Below are positions 51,144-61,277 of a stretch of DNA of 64,000 bases, in pieces. This DNA comes from Winogradskyella vincentii (GTDB taxonomy: Bacteria; Bacteroidota; Bacteroidia; Flavobacteriales; Flavobacteriaceae). Made by a program: the position numbers and the translations under genes. Where the stretch lies: NCBI RefSeq assembly GCF_020166345.1, contig NZ_JAIUJS010000004.1, positions 62,001 to 126,000 of the forward strand. Direction: 5' to 3'. Positions within the stretch are counted from its first letter, which is position 1. Each line of letters opens with the position of its first letter. Under the pieces are notes generated by a model. The model did not search any database. It was not told the origin of the DNA and saw only the letters and a program-made list of their open reading frames with translations.

Positions 51144-51469
51144 TGGCAAAACTCAAATCTAAATACTTCAAACCATTTAAAAATATATACTTCATTGTAT
51201 TATTAGGTTTCGCAATATGGATGCTATTCTTTGACGCCCATTCTTGGTTGTTTCACCATGAATTAAATACGGATATTAAAGAATTAGAATATCAGAAGCA
51301 ACACTATAAAAATGAAATGGCTAAAGACAATAAAGCTATTAAAGAGTTAAGTACCGAAGAAGGTGTTGAACGCATGGCCAGAGAAACCTATAATATGAAA
51401 AAACCAAATGAAGATATTTATATCATAGAATACGAAGATAGCATAGCAAAAAACAACCAAGATGAATAA
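51143..51469 (+). CDS. FtsB/DivIC-family septum formation initiator
   Basis: A 108-residue bitopic protein. It has a short basic N-terminus, one membrane segment (about 13-32), a coiled coil (about 40-72, LEYQKQHYKNEMAKDNKAIKE) and a VERMARETYNMKKPNEDIYIIE segment, the usual end of the DivIC/FtsB fold. It belongs to the cell-division complex linking FtsL and FtsQ. It starts on the last base of udk and overlaps mutA by eight bases. Confidence 0.88.
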   Translation: MAKLKSKYFKPFKNIYFIVLLGFAIWMLFFDAHSWLFHHELNTDIKELEYQKQHYKNEMAKDNKAIKELSTEEGVERMARETYNMKKPNEDIYIIEYEDSIAKNNQDE

Positions 51470-52829
51470 GACGTTATTTAATGAGTTTGAGGGAGTATCC
51501 TCAAAAGCTTGGAAGCAAAAAATACAAGTAGACCTCAAAGGCGCTGATTATAATGATACTCTGATCTGGAACACTAACGATGGTATAGATGTTAAACCAT
51601 TTTATCACTCAGATGAATTAAGTGAGTTACCCGAAGTATCATTAAGTCAAGCAACTAATTGGAAGATTTGCCAACACATCGTTGTAAAAGAGACTATTGA
51701 GGCTAATAAAACAGCCAAGGACGCAATTAAAAGAGGAGCGGAAAGTCTCATTTTAGAAATTAAGAACGAATCAGCGAATGTTGAAGAACTATTGCAGGGT
51801 TTGGATACCGTAAACATTCCAATCTTTATTAAAAATAGATTTTTATCCAATGACTTTGTTCAAAAATATTCCAGCAAGTCAAGGAGCACTATTGTATTCC
51901 TTAATGATATTATCGGGAATTTATCAAAAACAGGGAACTGGTTTGAGTCTCTAAAAGAAGATCATATCAGATTTGAATCCATTGTTAAAGCTACAAATCA
52001 AATTGCAATTGATTTGAGTTTGTATCAAAATGCAGGTGCAAATAATATTCAACAATTAGCATATGCATTGTCACACGCAAATGAATATTTAAATCATTTT
52101 GATACTATTCTTGATCCGGATTCGAAAAAATCACTTCAAGTTATATTTACAGTAAGTGTTGGTTCTAATTATTTCTTTGAGATTGCTAAACTCAGAGCTT
52201 TACGTGAAATATGGACCGTTTTAGCAAAAGAGTATAATGTCAATACTAGTTGTACCATATTGGCAACTCCTAGTAAACGTAACAAAACAATTTACGATTA
52301 TAACGTGAATATGTTACGCACCACAACAGAATGCATGAGTGCTATTTTAGGTGGTGCTGATGTAATCTGTAATTTACCATATGACAGCCTATATCATGAA
52401 TCTAATGAGTTTGGTAATAGAATTTCAAGAAATCAATTATTGGTAATTAAAAAGGAGAGCTACTTAGACAAGGTAAATAATCCTTCTGACGGTGCTTATT
52501 ATATTGAATCATTAACCAATCAAATAGGTGAAAAAGCTATTAATCTTTTTAAGGAGATTGAAAGCAATGGAGGGTTTTTAACACAATTAAAATATGGTAC
52601 TATTCAAAGAAAAATAAAAGATAGTGCAAAGCAAGAACAAGAAGATTTTGATTCTGGAAAACTTGTGTTGTTAGGTACAAATAAGCACCCTAATCCTAAT
52701 GATAAAATGAAAGAAAATCTTGAAAAAAGTCCTTTCTTATCTAAAGTATCTAGAAAAACTTTAATTGAACCAATTATTGAGAAAAGATTATCTGAAAAAT
52801 TGGAAATCAGCAGGTTAAATAAAGAATAA
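51462..52829 (+). CDS. mutA: Methylmalonyl-CoA mutase small (beta) subunit
   Basis: A 455-residue TIM-barrel protein related to the catalytic domain but without the B12-binding domain. The opening LFNEFEGVSSKAWKQKIQVDLKG and later ILGGADVICNLPYDSLYHESNEFGNRISRNQ are typical of the small subunit. It is the non-catalytic partner of MutB in the heterodimer that interconverts methylmalonyl-CoA and succinyl-CoA in propionate metabolism. It overlaps the DivIC-like gene by eight bases. No cobalamin riboswitch is visible upstream. Confidence 0.93.
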   Translation: MNKTLFNEFEGVSSKAWKQKIQVDLKGADYNDTLIWNTNDGIDVKPFYHSDELSELPEVSLSQATNWKICQHIVVKETIEANKTAKDAIKRGAESLILEIKNESANVEELLQGLDTVNIPIFIKNRFLSNDFVQKYSSKSRSTIVFLNDIIGNLSKTGNWFESLKEDHIRFESIVKATNQIAIDLSLYQNAGANNIQQLAYALSHANEYLNHFDTILDPDSKKSLQVIFTVSVGSNYFFEIAKLRALREIWTVLAKEYNVNTSCTILATPSKRNKTIYDYNVNMLRTTTECMSAILGGADVICNLPYDSLYHESNEFGNRISRNQLLVIKKESYLDKVNNPSDGAYYIESLTNQIGEKAINLFKEIESNGGFLTQLKYGTIQRKIKDSAKQEQEDFDSGKLVLLGTNKHPNPNDKMKENLEKSPFLSKVSRKTLIEPIIEKRLSEKLEISRLNKE

Positions 52830-52832
52830 TTT

Positions 52833-53477
52833 ATGGTATTGAGAAAATCTATAGTTGTTTTTTTATTTATTTGTTGTCTATTTTCAACATCCTGTTTGGA
52901 GGTTGCAAAAGGCATAACGGATTGGACGCAAATTGAAGACATTGAGACCATAGATGGTAAAACACATTACCTAGGTGATGATGGAATAAAACTGTTTTTG
53001 CCAACTAGTTTTAATCGTTATTCAACGATAGATTATTTGAAACTTTTGGATTCCCTGGCGACTGACAATAAGGAGTTAGAAATAGAGCGTACCAGATTAA
53101 AACATATGAGGGAAATGGAAGGCAATCATTACATATATTTTGATGACGCAGTTAATGCAACATATACGCTAAACACAGTCCCTTTTACTCCAATTTCTCG
53201 ACAGGATGCAAAGTTCCTTTTAGGTATAATTAGACAAAATCAAGAAGAATTATCACAGAATTCAGATTTAGATTATACCAAAATAACAGCTAAGCATAAT
53301 GATAATGGCAAAACACAGGTGTTTAAGGCCATTTTTAAAATTGAAAATAAAAAACTAGAACAACAGGCATTTCAACATGCTTATTTTATATCGTCAAATA
53401 AAAAAACTGTCCTAATAAATCTAATGGCTCCGTTTGAGGTTTATTTTGACCCGTTTATTGAGAAAATGATATTATGA
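52833..53477 (+). CDS. Hypothetical lipoprotein between the mutase subunits
   Basis: A 214-residue protein with a lipoprotein signal (STSCLEV, Cys21). The mature part is mixed alpha/beta without a recognised domain. It lies three bases after mutA and overlaps mutB by four bases (ATGA), so it is made together with the mutase although it should be outside the cytosol. I see no reason in the sequence for a direct role in the mutase. Confidence 0.7.
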   Translation: MVLRKSIVVFLFICCLFSTSCLEVAKGITDWTQIEDIETIDGKTHYLGDDGIKLFLPTSFNRYSTIDYLKLLDSLATDNKELEIERTRLKHMREMEGNHYIYFDDAVNATYTLNTVPFTPISRQDAKFLLGIIRQNQEELSQNSDLDYTKITAKHNDNGKTQVFKAIFKIENKKLEQQAFQHAYFISSNKKTVLINLMAPFEVYFDPFIEKMIL

Positions 53478-55594
53478 GAAAATCAATTCAACATATCAGT
53501 TTAAAATCAAAAAAGAACACTTCAATCAAGAAAGAAGCGTCAATTTTTCATACTGCAGAAGACATTGAAGTTAAATCAACCTATTCAAAAAAAGATATTC
53601 AAGATTTTGAACATCTAGATTTTGTTGCAGGCATTGCACCTAATCTTCGTGGGCCTTATTCTACTATGTATGTTAGACGACCTTGGACCATCAGACAATA
53701 TGCTGGTTTTTCAACAGCTGAAGAAAGTAATGCTTTTTACAGACGAAATTTAGCTGCTGGCCAAAAAGGATTGTCCGTTGCATTTGATTTAGCAACCCAT
53801 AGAGGTTATGATTCTGACCACGAACGCGTTGTAGGTGATGTTGGTAAGGCTGGTGTTGCCATAGATTCGGTTGAAGATATGAAAGTTCTCTTTGACCAAA
53901 TCCCTCTAAATAAAATGTCTGTGTCTATGACAATGAATGGTGCTGTTTTACCAATTATGGCCTTTTATATTGTCGCAGCAGAAGAGCAAGGTGTTAAACC
54001 AGAACAGTTAGCAGGTACTATTCAAAATGATATCCTTAAGGAATTCATGGTACGAAATACTTACATCTACCCTCCTACACCATCTATGAAAATTATATCA
54101 GACATTTTTGAATATACTAGTCAAAATATGCCTCGATTTAATAGTATTAGTATATCTGGATACCACATGCAAGAAGCTGGAGCAACTTGCGACATTGAAT
54201 TAGCCTATACGCTTGCTGACGGACTACAATATATAAGAAAGGGACTAGAAGCTGGAATGGATATAGATACCTTTGCTCCTAGACTTTCATTCTTCTGGGC
54301 CATAGGAATGAATCACTTTATGGAAATAGCCAAAATGCGTGCAGCGCGTATGCTATGGGCTAAATTGGTAAAACAATTCAATCCAAAGAATCCAAAATCA
54401 TTGGCATTGCGCACACATAGTCAAACATCTGGTTGGAGCTTAACAGAACAGGATCCTTTTAACAATGTGGCAAGAACTTGTATTGAGGCTGCGGCGGCTG
54501 CATTTGGTGGTACACAAAGTTTACATACCAATGCATTAGACGAAGCAATTGCACTACCTACAGATTTCTCTGCGAGGATTGCAAGAAACACACAGATTTA
54601 TCTGCAGGAAGAAACACATATAACCAAAACTGTAGATCCTTGGGCTGGAAGTTATTATGTAGAAAGCCTAACCAATGAAATTGCCCATAAAGCTTGGAAA
54701 CTTATTGAAGAAGTTGAAGAATTAGGCGGAATGACTAAGGCTATTGAAGCAGGTATTCCAAAACTTAGAATTGAAGAAGCCGCTGCCAGAAAACAGGCTA
54801 GAATAGATTCTGGACAAGACATAATTGTAGGTGTTAATGCATATCAGTTAGAACAAGAGCACCCACTACATATTTTAGAAGTAGATAATCAGACTGTTAG
54901 AAATCAACAAATAGAACGATTAGATAAGTTAAAGGCCGAGCGCAATAAGAAAGACGTTGAAGCGGCTTTAAATAAATTAACTGAAGCTGCTAAATCAGGA
55001 CATGAAAATTTACTAGCTTTGGCAGTAGATGCGGCAAGGAAACGCGCAACTTTAGGTGAAATAAGTGATGCGTTAGAAGCAGAATTTGGACGTTACAAAG
55101 CACAAATCAAATCTTTTTCAGGAGTGTATAGTAAAGAAATCAAAGATGATAAAAGCTTTAAAAAAGCAAGGGAATTAGCTGATAAGTTTGCTGAGCAAGA
55201 CGGTCGTAGACCTCGTATTATGATTGCCAAAATGGGACAAGACGGTCATGATAGAGGTGCTAAAGTAGTGGCTACAGGCTATGCTGATGTTGGCTTTGAT
55301 GTAGATATTGGCCCTCTGTTTCAAACACCAAAAGAAGCAGCGAAGCAAGCGGTAGAAAATGATGTACATATACTTGGAGTTTCTTCCTTGGCAGCTGGTC
55401 ACAAAACACTAGTCCCACAAGTAATTGAAGAATTAAAATCTTACGGAAGAGATGATATTATGGTTATTGTTGGAGGTGTAATCCCTAAGCAAGACTACCA
55501 ATTTTTATTCGATTCTGGTGCAGTAGCTGTTTTTGGACCAGGAACTAAAATAAGTGAAGCTGCAATTCAAATTTTAGAGATATTGATAGATTAA
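53474..55594 (+). CDS. mutB: Methylmalonyl-CoA mutase large (alpha) subunit
   Basis: A 706-residue catalytic subunit. The N-terminal TIM barrel shows [20 protein letters not shown] split over residues 60-79, and the [17 protein letters not shown] and [14 protein letters not shown] signatures. The C-terminal B12 domain has [13 protein letters not shown] with the cobalt ligand His592, then GVSSLAAGH and VIVGGVIP. It isomerises (R)-methylmalonyl-CoA and succinyl-CoA with adenosylcobalamin. It ends the udk-mutA-mutB operon. Confidence 0.97.
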   Translation: MRKSIQHISLKSKKNTSIKKEASIFHTAEDIEVKSTYSKKDIQDFEHLDFVAGIAPNLRGPYSTMYVRRPWTIRQYAGFSTAEESNAFYRRNLAAGQKGLSVAFDLATHRGYDSDHERVVGDVGKAGVAIDSVEDMKVLFDQIPLNKMSVSMTMNGAVLPIMAFYIVAAEEQGVKPEQLAGTIQNDILKEFMVRNTYIYPPTPSMKIISDIFEYTSQNMPRFNSISISGYHMQEAGATCDIELAYTLADGLQYIRKGLEAGMDIDTFAPRLSFFWAIGMNHFMEIAKMRAARMLWAKLVKQFNPKNPKSLALRTHSQTSGWSLTEQDPFNNVARTCIEAAAAAFGGTQSLHTNALDEAIALPTDFSARIARNTQIYLQEETHITKTVDPWAGSYYVESLTNEIAHKAWKLIEEVEELGGMTKAIEAGIPKLRIEEAAARKQARIDSGQDIIVGVNAYQLEQEHPLHILEVDNQTVRNQQIERLDKLKAERNKKDVEAALNKLTEAAKSGHENLLALAVDAARKRATLGEISDALEAEFGRYKAQIKSFSGVYSKEIKDDKSFKKARELADKFAEQDGRRPRIMIAKMGQDGHDRGAKVVATGYADVGFDVDIGPLFQTPKEAAKQAVENDVHILGVSSLAAGHKTLVPQVIEELKSYGRDDIMVIVGGVIPKQDYQFLFDSGAVAVFGPGTKISEAAIQILEILID

Positions 55595-55701
55595 CAATTG
55601 TAAATTATTCAAAAAAATTAAGGGATAACCTGTTAACAACTTCCGTTTTCAAAACCCATAATTAATTGTATTTTTAAACCCTATTAAAACCAAATCATTT
55701 A

Positions 55702-56484
55702 ATGGGTAAAATCATTGCAATTGCTAACCAAAAAGGAGGTGTCGGCAAAACCACAACATCGGTTAATTTAGCGGCCTCTCTTGGTGTATTAGAAAAGAAA
55801 GTCCTACTTATTGACGCAGATCCTCAAGCCAATGCCAGTTCTGGTTTAGGCGTAAATGTAGATGCTGTTGAAATTGGCTCTTATCAAGTGCTCGAGCATA
55901 CACAATTGGCAAAAGATGCCATTGTAAAATCAAATGCACCAAATGTTGATATTATACCAGCGCATATTGATCTAGTAGCAATAGAAATTGAACTAGTTGA
56001 TAAAGATGAGCGTGAGTACATGCTAAAAAAGGCGATTGCCGATATCAAATCAGATTACGATTATATTTTAATTGATTGTGCACCTTCCTTAGGATTATTA
56101 ACTTTAAATGCGTTAACTGCTTCAGATTCGGTCATAATACCGATTCAGTGCGAATATTTTGCACTTGAAGGTCTTGGTAAACTGTTAAATACTATTAAAA
56201 GTGTACAGAAAATACACAATGAGGCGTTAGATATAGAAGGTATGTTATTAACCATGTTTGATTCTCGCTTGAGGCTTTCTAACCAAGTGGTTGAAGAGGT
56301 ACAAAAACATTTTAGTAATATGGTATTTGAAACTATTATTCAACGAAATGTAAGATTAGGTGAGGCCCCAAGCTACGGTGAAAGCATTATAAACTATGAC
56401 GTTAGTAGTAAAGGAGCATCAAACTATTTGAGTTTAGCCAAAGAGTTGATTAATAAAAATGAAGTATATGGCGAAAGCAACTAA
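55702..56484 (+). CDS. parA: Chromosome partitioning ATPase ParA/Soj
   Basis: A 260-residue ParA-type ATPase with the deviant Walker A KGGVGKTT (residues 11-18), including the signature Lys11. Further motifs are LLIDADPQANASSGLG and LIDCAPSLGLLTLNAL. It moves ParB-bound origin regions during segregation. parB overlaps its 3' end, and the pair followed by DUF5683, dapB and lepB is the usual flavobacterial chromosomal order. No clear parS palindrome was noticed nearby. Confidence 0.96.
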   Translation: MGKIIAIANQKGGVGKTTTSVNLAASLGVLEKKVLLIDADPQANASSGLGVNVDAVEIGSYQVLEHTQLAKDAIVKSNAPNVDIIPAHIDLVAIEIELVDKDEREYMLKKAIADIKSDYDYILIDCAPSLGLLTLNALTASDSVIIPIQCEYFALEGLGKLLNTIKSVQKIHNEALDIEGMLLTMFDSRLRLSNQVVEEVQKHFSNMVFETIIQRNVRLGEAPSYGESIINYDVSSKGASNYLSLAKELINKNEVYGESN

Positions 56485-57370
56485 AAAACAAGCTTTAGGA
56501 AGAGGACTTTCTGCCTTATTGAAGGATCCAGATAATGATATTAATTCTGCAGAGGATAAAAATGCGGATAAGGTTGTTGGTAATATTGTTGAATTAGATA
56601 TAGAAAGTATTGAGGTAAATCCATTTCAACCTAGAACCAATTTTAACGAAGAGTCATTAAGAGAATTGGCTTCCTCGATTAGGGAACTAGGTGTGATTCA
56701 GCCTATAACGGTTAGAAAATTAGCGTTCAACAAATATCAACTTGTATCTGGTGAAAGACGATATAGAGCTTCTAGACTAATTGGGTTAAAGACAATTCCA
56801 GCATACATAAGAATTGCGAACGATCAAGAGTCTTTAGAAATGGCTTTGGTTGAAAACATTCAAAGACAAGACTTAGACCCAATAGAAATTGCTTTATCCT
56901 ACCAACGTTTAATTGACGAAATCAATCTTACCCAAGAACAAATGAGTGAGCGTGTTGGAAAAAAACGCTCCACAATAGCAAACTACTTGCGGCTATTAAA
57001 ACTAGACCCAATTATTCAAACTGGAATGCGTGATGGTTTTATTAGTATGGGCCATGGTAGAGCTATGGTTAATATTGAAAGCCAAATAGACCAGCTTGAA
57101 GTTTATGAAAAAGTTATCTCCAACAAACTTTCAGTAAGAGCAACAGAGCAATTAGTGAAAAACTTAAATGGTCCACAAGACCCTAAAAAAGAAGAGTCCA
57201 CTTCTGAAATGCCTAAGTTTATTAAGAAAGGAATTAAAGATTTCTCCGAATATTTTGGTCATAAAATAGATGTTAAACTAGCCAAAAATGGAAGCGGTAA
57301 AATTACTATACCATTTCACTCAGAAGAAGATTTTAATAGAATAAAAAAATTAGTTCAACGTGCTAAATAA
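56468..57370 (+). CDS. parB: Chromosome partitioning protein ParB
   Basis: A 300-residue ParB from the ATG at 56468 (MAKATKKQALGRGLSALLKD), the common opening; an ATG nine bases earlier is possible. The CTPase/ParB domain has SGERRYRASRLIGL (the GERR motif) and ENIQRQDLDPIE. An HTH follows (TQEQMSERVGKKRSTIANYL). It binds parS and works with ParA. The start lies 17 bases inside parA, so translation is coupled. Confidence 0.95.
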   Translation: MAKATKKQALGRGLSALLKDPDNDINSAEDKNADKVVGNIVELDIESIEVNPFQPRTNFNEESLRELASSIRELGVIQPITVRKLAFNKYQLVSGERRYRASRLIGLKTIPAYIRIANDQESLEMALVENIQRQDLDPIEIALSYQRLIDEINLTQEQMSERVGKKRSTIANYLRLLKLDPIIQTGMRDGFISMGHGRAMVNIESQIDQLEVYEKVISNKLSVRATEQLVKNLNGPQDPKKEESTSEMPKFIKKGIKDFSEYFGHKIDVKLAKNGSGKITIPFHSEEDFNRIKKLVQRAK

Positions 57371-57965
57371 GCATTTATATACACTTTGTCTGTGCTTATT
57401 TTCAGTCTGCCTATTATTTTCTCAAAAGGAAAAGGATAGCACAAACATTGGATTAGACAAAGATCTCGTTCAAATTAATCAAAGTATAGTTGAAACAACA
57501 CCAATTGATCCTCTGAGGCCGTCTAAGGCAGCCTTTTATTCGGCAATATTACCTGGATTAGGACAAGCTTACAATAAGAAATACTGGAAAATACCAATTG
57601 TTTGGGGAGCTATAGGTACAGGCGTTTACTTTTATGTGAAAAATGATAAGCAGTTCGATAGGTTTCGTGATGCATATAAACGCAGATTAGCTGGTTTTAC
57701 TGACGATGAGTTTTATGGAGATGGTACCACACCACAAATATCTGATGACGGTCTAATACGTGCTCAAGAACTATACCGGCGAAATAAGGAGGTCTCTTTG
57801 TTAATCACTATTGGTTTGTATGCATTAAACATTATAGATGCAAATGTTGATGCACATCTACTTCAATTTAATGTTGATGAAAATTTATCATTGAGGCCAC
57901 ATTACCAATACAATGAAATGGAGAATAGTTCGGATTTAGGAGTAACTGTAAATTTTAAATTTTAG
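57360..57965 (+). CDS. DUF5683-domain exported protein
   Basis: A 201-residue protein with a signal-like N-terminus (LCLCLFSVCLLFSQ) and a DUF5683 domain. The core AAFYSAILPGLGQAYNKKYWKIPIVWG segment (over residues 58-84) is diagnostic. The start is a GTG inside parB (11-base overlap). The family lies between parB and dapB in flavobacteria; its role is unknown, with two hydrophobic segments suggesting membrane association. Confidence 0.82.
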   Translation: MLNKHLYTLCLCLFSVCLLFSQKEKDSTNIGLDKDLVQINQSIVETTPIDPLRPSKAAFYSAILPGLGQAYNKKYWKIPIVWGAIGTGVYFYVKNDKQFDRFRDAYKRRLAGFTDDEFYGDGTTPQISDDGLIRAQELYRRNKEVSLLITIGLYALNIIDANVDAHLLQFNVDENLSLRPHYQYNEMENSSDLGVTVNFKF

Positions 57966-57968
57966 AAT

Positions 57969-58670
57969 ATGAATATTGCATTACTCGGATATGGCAGAAT
58001 GGGTAAAAGTATTGAAAAGATTGCCATTGATCGAAATCATCATATAACATTAAAAATTTCCGAACCGGAAGATAAATTTGATTTTTCAAATTGCGATGTT
58101 GCCATAGATTTTAGCGTTCCAAGTGCAGCAGTAAGGAATATAACAAAAGCTCTAGATGCTAATATACCTGTAATTTCCGGGACAACTGGTTGGCTTGAAG
58201 ACTATGAATCAATAGTAGATTATTGTAATAAAAAAAATGGAACATTCTTATATGCGTCTAATTTCAGTTTAGGAGTGAACATATTTTTTGAGCTCAATAA
58301 AGTACTAAGCGAATTAATGGGAGGGCTTAATGATTATTCCGTATCTATGGAAGAAATACACCATACTCAAAAATTAGATGCACCAAGCGGTACGGCAATT
58401 ACACTTGCTGAGCAAATTATTGATAATACCCATTATAAAAATTGGACAATAGAAAAGCCTGAAGCAAATAAAATTTATATAAACGCTAAAAGAATTAAAG
58501 ATGTTCCTGGTACACACGAAATATCCTATGATTCTAAAATAGATTCAATTAATATTAAGCATACTGCTCATAATAGACAAGGATTTGCCTTAGGAGCCGT
58601 AATTGCAGCAGAATGGATTAAAGACAAAAAAGGTGTTTTTACAATGAAAGATGTGTTAAACATTGGTTAA
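57969..58670 (+). CDS. dapB: 4-hydroxy-tetrahydrodipicolinate reductase
   Basis: A 233-residue DapB of lysine and peptidoglycan precursor synthesis. The Rossmann opening is MNIALLGYGRMGKSIE. The family signature EIHHTQKLDAPSGTA contains the His-His and the catalytic Lys. It reduces 4-hydroxytetrahydrodipicolinate with NAD(P)H. It lies three bases after the DUF5683 gene. Confidence 0.95.
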   Translation: MNIALLGYGRMGKSIEKIAIDRNHHITLKISEPEDKFDFSNCDVAIDFSVPSAAVRNITKALDANIPVISGTTGWLEDYESIVDYCNKKNGTFLYASNFSLGVNIFFELNKVLSELMGGLNDYSVSMEEIHHTQKLDAPSGTAITLAEQIIDNTHYKNWTIEKPEANKIYINAKRIKDVPGTHEISYDSKIDSINIKHTAHNRQGFALGAVIAAEWIKDKKGVFTMKDVLNIG

Positions 58671-58731
58671 TTAAACTTTGAATTGAAACATTTTAAAATA
58701 TTTTTCAACCTACTAGACTAAACATAATATT

Positions 58732-60342
58732 ATGACCTGGACACAGTGGTTCATCTTTTTAATAGTTATACAAATAATACATGGCCTTGGCACATGGAAA
58801 TTATATATTAAAGCAGGTAGAAAAGCTTGGGAAGCCTTTGTACCAATATATAATGCTGTGATCTTGATGAAAATAATTAGCCGTCCCTGGTGGTGGATAA
58901 TATTAATGTTCTTACCAATAGTTAACCTAATAATGATTCCTGCAGTTTGGGTAGAAACTGCACGTAGTTTTGGTAAAGACACTAAGAAAGATGCTCTTAT
59001 TTGTATAGTGACGTTAGGGTTTTACCTATTTTACCTTAATTATGTTGAAGATGTAACATATATTGAAACCAGAAGGCTAAAACCCAAAACATCTTCAGGT
59101 GAGTGGATTACATCCATACTTTTTGCCATAGTAGCCGCAACAATTGTACATACTTATTTTTTTCAGCCATTTGTTATTCCATCATCATCATTAGAAAAGT
59201 CATTACTAATAGGAGATTTTCTTATTGTTAGTAAAATTCATTACGGTGCAAGGGCACCTATGACAACTGTTGCAACGCCAATGGTTCATGATACAATTCC
59301 GGTTTTAAAGAAAAAATCATATTTGTTTAGTGATAAATTTGAAGATAGAAATACCAGTTTACTTAACAAACTTCAGCTACCCTATTTTAGGTTACCTGGT
59401 TTTGAAAAAATTGAGCGAAATGATATAGTGGTATTCAATCAGCCGGCTGATACGCTTCTGGATATGAATAAATTTAAGCCAGATCGGAATTATTACAAGC
59501 CTATAGATAAAAAGACTAATTTGGTTAAACGTTGTGTTGGTGTTGCCGGAGACACATTAGAAATTAGAGATGGATATGTATTCATTGATGGCGAGCAGAA
59601 TAAATTACCTCCTCGATCTATTATTCAATTTTCATATGATATAAGGTTTAAGAGAAACCTTCAACCTTCAAGAATTTATGATATTTTAGATAAACATGAC
59701 ATCACTGATGGATTGGGTTATGGAACTCAGGAAGGATATTACAGAATACCAGCAGCAACAGATAGGGCAATTGCTAGATTAAAAGCGCATCCAGAGGTTG
59801 CAGAGATAATTCCAATAAAAAAAGAAAAGGGTCTTAAAGAAGATATATTCCCAAGAGATCCAAATTATAGCTGGAATATTGACAACTTTGGGCCAATTTA
59901 TATACCTAAAAAAGGAGCAACTGTTCAATTGAACACAGAAAATATAGCCTTATATAAACGTGCTATTTCAGAATATGAAGGACACAAGGTAGTGACTAGA
60001 GGAAATGAAATTTTAATTGACGATGTCCCTACAACCTCATATACATTCAGGCAAGACTATTACTGGATGATGGGAGACAATAGACATAATTCTATTGATA
60101 GTAGATTTTGGGGATTTGTGCCATACGACCATGTGTTTGGGAAGCCTGTTTTTATATGGATGAGTATAGACGGTTTAATGGAAGGTGTAAAAAATTGGAG
60201 CTTCCGATGGGACAGAATATTTACAACTGTTAGCGGAAGTGGTAAAAGAACATCGTACTTAATCCCATTTATTGTTGTTGTTTTTGGCATTACATTCTTG
60301 AATAAATGGAGAAAAAAGAAGAAAGCTAAGGCAAGCAAGTAG
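58732..60342 (+). CDS. lepB: Signal peptidase I with extended N-terminus
   Basis: A 536-residue type I signal peptidase, much longer than E. coli LepB (324). The first 110 residues hold about three membrane segments, as in DUF5684. The next membrane helix precedes the catalytic Ser153 in IPSSSLEKS; the general base is Lys266 in LVKRCVGVAGD. The GDNRHNSIDSRFWGFVP box lies near 445-461, after an insertion of about 150 residues between the catalytic Lys and this box. A C-terminal helix and a basic tail follow. It removes signal peptides at the inner membrane. Confidence 0.95.
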   Translation: MTWTQWFIFLIVIQIIHGLGTWKLYIKAGRKAWEAFVPIYNAVILMKIISRPWWWIILMFLPIVNLIMIPAVWVETARSFGKDTKKDALICIVTLGFYLFYLNYVEDVTYIETRRLKPKTSSGEWITSILFAIVAATIVHTYFFQPFVIPSSSLEKSLLIGDFLIVSKIHYGARAPMTTVATPMVHDTIPVLKKKSYLFSDKFEDRNTSLLNKLQLPYFRLPGFEKIERNDIVVFNQPADTLLDMNKFKPDRNYYKPIDKKTNLVKRCVGVAGDTLEIRDGYVFIDGEQNKLPPRSIIQFSYDIRFKRNLQPSRIYDILDKHDITDGLGYGTQEGYYRIPAATDRAIARLKAHPEVAEIIPIKKEKGLKEDIFPRDPNYSWNIDNFGPIYIPKKGATVQLNTENIALYKRAISEYEGHKVVTRGNEILIDDVPTTSYTFRQDYYWMMGDNRHNSIDSRFWGFVPYDHVFGKPVFIWMSIDGLMEGVKNWSFRWDRIFTTVSGSGKRTSYLIPFIVVVFGITFLNKWRKKKKAKASK

Positions 60343-60354
60343 TTTAAATAAATA

Positions 60355-60969
60355 ATGCAGAGGTTACTACATCCTACTTACTTTCCAAATATTGCTCATG
60401 TTGTAGCTGCTGTTAATGCAGATAAAATTTATTTTGAAATCTGTGACAATTATCAAAAGCAAACCTTTAGAAATCGTTTTGAGATCTATGGCGCCAATGG
60501 TAAATTAGCGCTTACCGTACCAGTTATTTACACTCAAAAAAACAGGCAATTGTATAAGGATGTTAAAATCGCCAATGAAAATGACTGGCAAAAGATTCAC
60601 TTAAAATCATTAGAATCTGCCTATCGCATGTCACCTTTTTACGAATTCTATATTGATGATATTATGCCAATATTTGAAGATAATTTCAAATTTATTTTAG
60701 ATCTGAATTTAAAGTGTTTTGAAATTATTACAGAAAGCCTTCAACTTGATTTGAACTTGGCTTTCACAAATCAGTATGAAAATTCACCATCTAATGTCAA
60801 TGATTACAGGCATCTGGTTAATAAGAAATTTAATGCTATTAAATTCGAACCTTATACTCAAGTTTTTTCACAAAAACATGGATTTATACCTAATCTAAGC
60901 ATACTCGATTTATTATTTAATGAAGGTCCAAATACAGAATTGTATTTGACTAGACAACAAATTGATTAA
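60355..60969 (+). CDS. WbqC-family protein
   Basis: A 204-residue protein of the WbqC family: LLHPTYFPNIAHVVAAVNADKI near the start and TFRNRFEIYGANGKLALTVPV are typical. Some relatives lie in O-antigen or glycolipid clusters and are thought to act as amino-sugar-related transferases, but function is unproven. It lies 12 bases after lepB and overlaps the next gene by one base. Confidence 0.83.
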   Translation: MQRLLHPTYFPNIAHVVAAVNADKIYFEICDNYQKQTFRNRFEIYGANGKLALTVPVIYTQKNRQLYKDVKIANENDWQKIHLKSLESAYRMSPFYEFYIDDIMPIFEDNFKFILDLNLKCFEIITESLQLDLNLAFTNQYENSPSNVNDYRHLVNKKFNAIKFEPYTQVFSQKHGFIPNLSILDLLFNEGPNTELYLTRQQID

Positions 60970-61277
60970 TGCTTCAACCAATAATTCATTACGGAATACA
61001 TCTTTTTCTGCCTTTGGCCATTGCATTATTGTTTTATAGAAAAAAATGGCTTAAAGGGTATTTAATAATGCTCCTAGCGTTTAGTATTGATTTAGACCAC
61101 TTACTTGCTTCACCCATATTTGATCCGAGTAGATGCAGTATCAACTTCCACCCTCTTCATTCTTATTATGCCATTATGGTATATCTGGTTTTATTAATAC
61201 CAGGTAAAACAAGACTTTTCGCAATTGGATTGTTAAGCCATATTATAGCTGATAGTGCAGATTGCCTATTGATTTAA
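60969..61277 (+). CDS. DUF6122-like small membrane protein
   Basis: A 102-residue protein with three or four membrane segments and conserved histidines and aspartates (IHYGIHLFLPLAIAL, SIDLDHLLASP, HPLHSYY, SHIIADSADC). The motifs resemble membrane-embedded metal-dependent hydrolases of the LexA-binding/metal type (His-Asp rich), which is only suggestive. It starts on the last base of the WbqC gene and overlaps the convergent gene by 12 bases. Confidence 0.75.
   Translation: MLQPIIHYGIHLFLPLAIALLFYRKKWLKGYLIMLLAFSIDLDHLLASPIFDPSRCSINFHPLHSYYAIMVYLVLLIPGKTRLFAIGLLSHIIADSADCLLI

Noticed and set aside
50442..51462. Cobalamin riboswitch upstream of the mutase genes
   Set aside because: No conserved B12-box-like sequence or long structured leader; mutA lies inside the udk operon without a leader.
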